From Neocallimastix lanati (nom. inval.) (Eukaryota; Neocallimastigomycota; Neocallimastigomycetes; Neocallimastigales; Neocallimastigaceae), in the NCBI GenBank assembly GCA_016946835.1, contig JACVTC010000034.1:1041001-1105000 (forward strand): DNA of 64,000 nucleotides. The letters run 5' to 3'. Made by a program: the position numbers and the translations under genes. Under the pieces are notes generated by a model, which saw only the letters and a program-made list of their open reading frames with translations, did not search any database and was not told the origin of the DNA. Of the stretch, positions 61,403-64,000 are shown in pieces; the stretch's first letter is position 1, and each line of letters begins with the position of its first letter.

Positions 61403-61901
61403 AATATAACTTGGTTGGAATGCTATAAACTAATAACTTCTTTATAATAATTAAATTTTATTTTATCAGTGTTCTTATAGAATTTTATTATATTTTTATT
61501 TTATTATTTTATTTGATTTTATTTAATAATATTTTTTAATGAATGAAGTTATTAGATTATTAAAATATTAATAATCTTACGAAGATTATTTAAAACAGTT
61601 AATTCACTATTCTTTTATACATAAAAAATAAACAATTAAAAAGTTATATAATAATAAATAAAATAATAAACAATAGTTTAAAAAGTTAGATAACAATAAA
61701 TAAAAAATAAACAATTAATTATACTTTAAAAAGTATAAATTATATTCAACAATTTTATTATTATTATTATTATTATTTAATAATAATAAATAATATATAT
61801 TTATATTGTAAAAGGATTTTGAGGCGTATGATCATACTAAATAATGATTAATTTGTTATGGTAATGAGGCTTATATAGCTCATCGAGTTATATCCTTTAC
61901 A
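61381..61901 (+). mobile_element. LTR-G copy I (521 bp)
   Basis: TGTTAAGATTATATTTGG to ATCCTTTACA. Inverse homologue at 63345-63862. It contains GAGGCGTATGATCATAC near 61822 and CTCATCGAGTTATAT near its end. Its right end abuts the TSD of the next solo LTR. Confidence 0.85.
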
Positions 61902-61906
61902 AGTAA

Positions 61907-62576
61907 TGTTAAGATAATAACTGAATTTCCATTTAATTCAATTTCAATTTCAATTTCAATAATTCAGTTATTTAAATTTCAATATTAATGAATAATAATA
62001 TATAATAATTATTATTAAATTAACTTTATTAAAATATTTAGGAATTAGTCTAGGCCAACTAATTACTAAATATTATTAACATATTGAATTTAATATATAT
62101 TAAATAATGTAAACACGTGATTGTCATATTAAATTAATTTCTACATATTATATTTTAATTATAAAATATAATAGTTAGCAAATATTATATTCTTATATTT
62201 TATTTATATTAAATATTTATATTATTATCTTAGTTTATATTATCAATATCAAACTTATATTAATACTATTACATATTCGTATTAATAATTAATATTTTAA
62301 TAATTAATTATTTTATATAAATATATGTTTAAATCTTTTGATTAATCCTTTGTAGGATTATTGTAATTTAAATTATAGTAATAATTATATAAAATAATAA
62401 TGTAATAAAATATTATTAAGATTAAATAAAATTTATATTTTGAATAAGAAAACTTAATTATAAAATTTACTAATAACAATATGTTTTAAATAGAGTATAA
62501 TTAAATTATTAATTAATTACTATAATTTGGCATCTTGACCTAATCGTTAAGACCAAATTATCTAAAAACTTTGACA
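61907..62576 (+). mobile_element. Solo LTR, family A (670 bp)
   Basis: TGTTAAGATAATAACTG to ACTTTGACA, with perfect TSDs AGTAA at 61902-61906 and 62577-62581. Inverse of 2623-3219 and 43607-44260. Confidence 0.92.
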
Positions 62577-63339
62577 AGTAAAGAATTATTAATAATAAAA
62601 TAAAGGTTATTAATTCATTCTTTACCAAAAATGGTACAGTATTGAAGAATTTTTATCATAAAATGATATATTCTAATAATTAAAGAAAATTTTAAATTCT
62701 ATTCTATTATTCTAATCTATTATTCTAATTTAAAAATCTAAATACTAAACAATTTAAACTAAAATAAATTATTCAAAATTAATATAACCTAATATAAATA
62801 ATTTAACTAACAGCTATAATTATTAAAACTATTAACCAAACACTAAAAACCTTTAAACACTTAATACAAAACTTAAATTATTTTTAATTCTAACTTTATT
62901 TAAAATAAACTATTTTATTTTTATTATTTAATCTATTCTAATTTTATTATTTAAACTATACTAATTTATTATTTAAACTATTTAAATTTAATTATTTAAA
63001 CTAATTTTATTTTAATTTAACTATCTAAATTTATCATTTAAACTCGAAAATATCAAAAGAATAATATAATAATAAAGTTGTAAGAAAAAGAGAGAGAACT
63101 AAAGTATTGTACTACTTTGTTCTTTTTATACATTTAGAATAGTTATTTGATTGGATTAGAATAAAAATTTAATAATAAAAATTTAATAATAAAATATAAT
63201 TAACTATTAAAATATTATTAAGTATTACAATATTAAATAAAAATAATAATTAATACATTTTCTAATTTATTATAACTAAATTTATAATTATTTTAATATT
63301 TTAATATTTGTTATTTAATTCCACTAATATTAATAATTT
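62577..63339. other. AT-rich spacer
   Basis: TTTAAACTA-type low complexity at 62680-63050 and no ORF or LTR end recognised. Confidence 0.6.
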
Positions 63340-63344
63340 TTAAT

Positions 63345-63862
63345 TGTAAAAGATATAACTCGATGAGCTATATAAGCCTCATTACCATAACAAATTAATC
63401 ATTATTTAGTATGATCATACGCCTCAAAATCCTTTTACAATATAAATATATATTATTTATTATTATTAAATAATAATAATAATAATAAAATTGTTGAATA
63501 TAATTTATACTTTTTAAAGTATAATTAATTGTTTATTTTTTATTTATTATTATCTAACTTTTTAAACTATTGTTAATTATTTTATTTATTATTATATAAC
63601 TTTTTAATTGTTTATTTTTTATGTATAAAAGAATAGTGAATTAAATGTTTTAAATAATCTTCTTAAGATTATTAACATTTTAATAATCTGATAACTTCAT
63701 TCATTAAAAAATATTATTAAATAAAATCAAATAAAATAATAAAATAAAAATATAATAAAATTCTATAAGAATACTGATAAAATAAAATTTAATTATCATA
63801 AGGAAGTTATTAGTTTATAGCATTCCAACCAAGTTATATAAAAACTAAATATAATCTTAACA
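63345..63862 (-). mobile_element. Solo LTR-G copy II (518 bp)
   Basis: The plus strand reads TGTAAAAGATATAACTCG to ATAATCTTAACA, with perfect TSDs TTAAT at 63340-63344 and 63863-63867. Inverted relative to copy I. Both copies share the GATCATAC block. Confidence 0.92.
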
Positions 63863-64000
63863 TTAATTGTTAAATTAAAATTGAGTGTTTAGGTAAGATT
63901 CTTGCTATATCTTTCCAAGTTTTGGGTTAAATTGGTCAGGTCAAGATGTTTTTATTAATTGTAACAATTAATTAAATTTAAATAATAAATAACACACACA

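Noticed and set aside
63960-64000. CACACACA at the window end as telomeric or a boundary feature
   Set aside because: Only four CA units at the cut edge; no telomere-type repeat.

Overview
The window is extremely AT-rich eukaryotic DNA. It has long A or T homopolymers, short-unit microsatellites, AT-rich introns, chromodomain-type Ty3 retrotransposons, a Pho80-type cyclin with a long N/Q/S-rich tail, and tRNA-Ala genes. This combination fits a fungus, most likely an anaerobic gut fungus (Neocallimastigomycota). That placement is an inference from composition and gene style and was not tested by any search.

Layout. 1-4190: a small LTR retrotransposon on the minus strand (family A) carrying one 309-codon ORF, inserted in a repeat called R2 here. 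4191-12393: decayed DNA that includes a degenerate EN-RT LINE on the minus strand (about 6915-10150). 12394-17790: the clearest cellular gene, a four-exon Pho80/Pcl-type cyclin of about 919 codons on the minus strand. 17791-21880: simple-repeat intergenic DNA. 21930-23465: a Ty1/copia remnant. 23788-26869: two intronless, paralogous four-transmembrane proteins of unrecognised function. 28180-28690: small direct and inverted repeats.

29509-42604 is a nest of retroelements: a young Ty3 chromovirus (C, 29509-36887) with near-identical LTRs, broken by an LTR-like insertion; a copia integrase scrap; a 3'-truncated sibling of C (D, minus strand); and a third Ty3 element (E-prime, minus strand) that D interrupted. 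43607-49262 holds solo LTRs with target-site duplications (TSDs) and a 2.85-kb R2 copy with about forty tandem 54-bp units.

49263-61356 is a tandem segmental duplication. Each unit has a tRNA-Ala(UGC) gene followed by a small-heat-shock-protein pseudogene. Between the two tRNA genes lie three LTR-F insertions plus a Ty3 element (E, 52882-59504) nested inside one of them. Further solo LTRs fill the right end.

The most notable signals are these. (1) Three LTR-F insertions, in both orientations, end 16 or 17 bp before the mature 5' end of the tRNA-Ala genes, as expected for Ty3-style targeting. (2) LTR-F carries two adjacent hairpins whose stems covary between copies. (3) A small hairpin with a constant 9-nt loop and covarying stem sits just before the polypurine tract (PPT) of three divergent Ty3 elements. 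(4) Element E has a perfect A_AAA_AAC slippery site directly before its gag stop codon, leading into the protease frame. (5) A tandem pair of unrecognised four-TM genes may be of horizontal origin.
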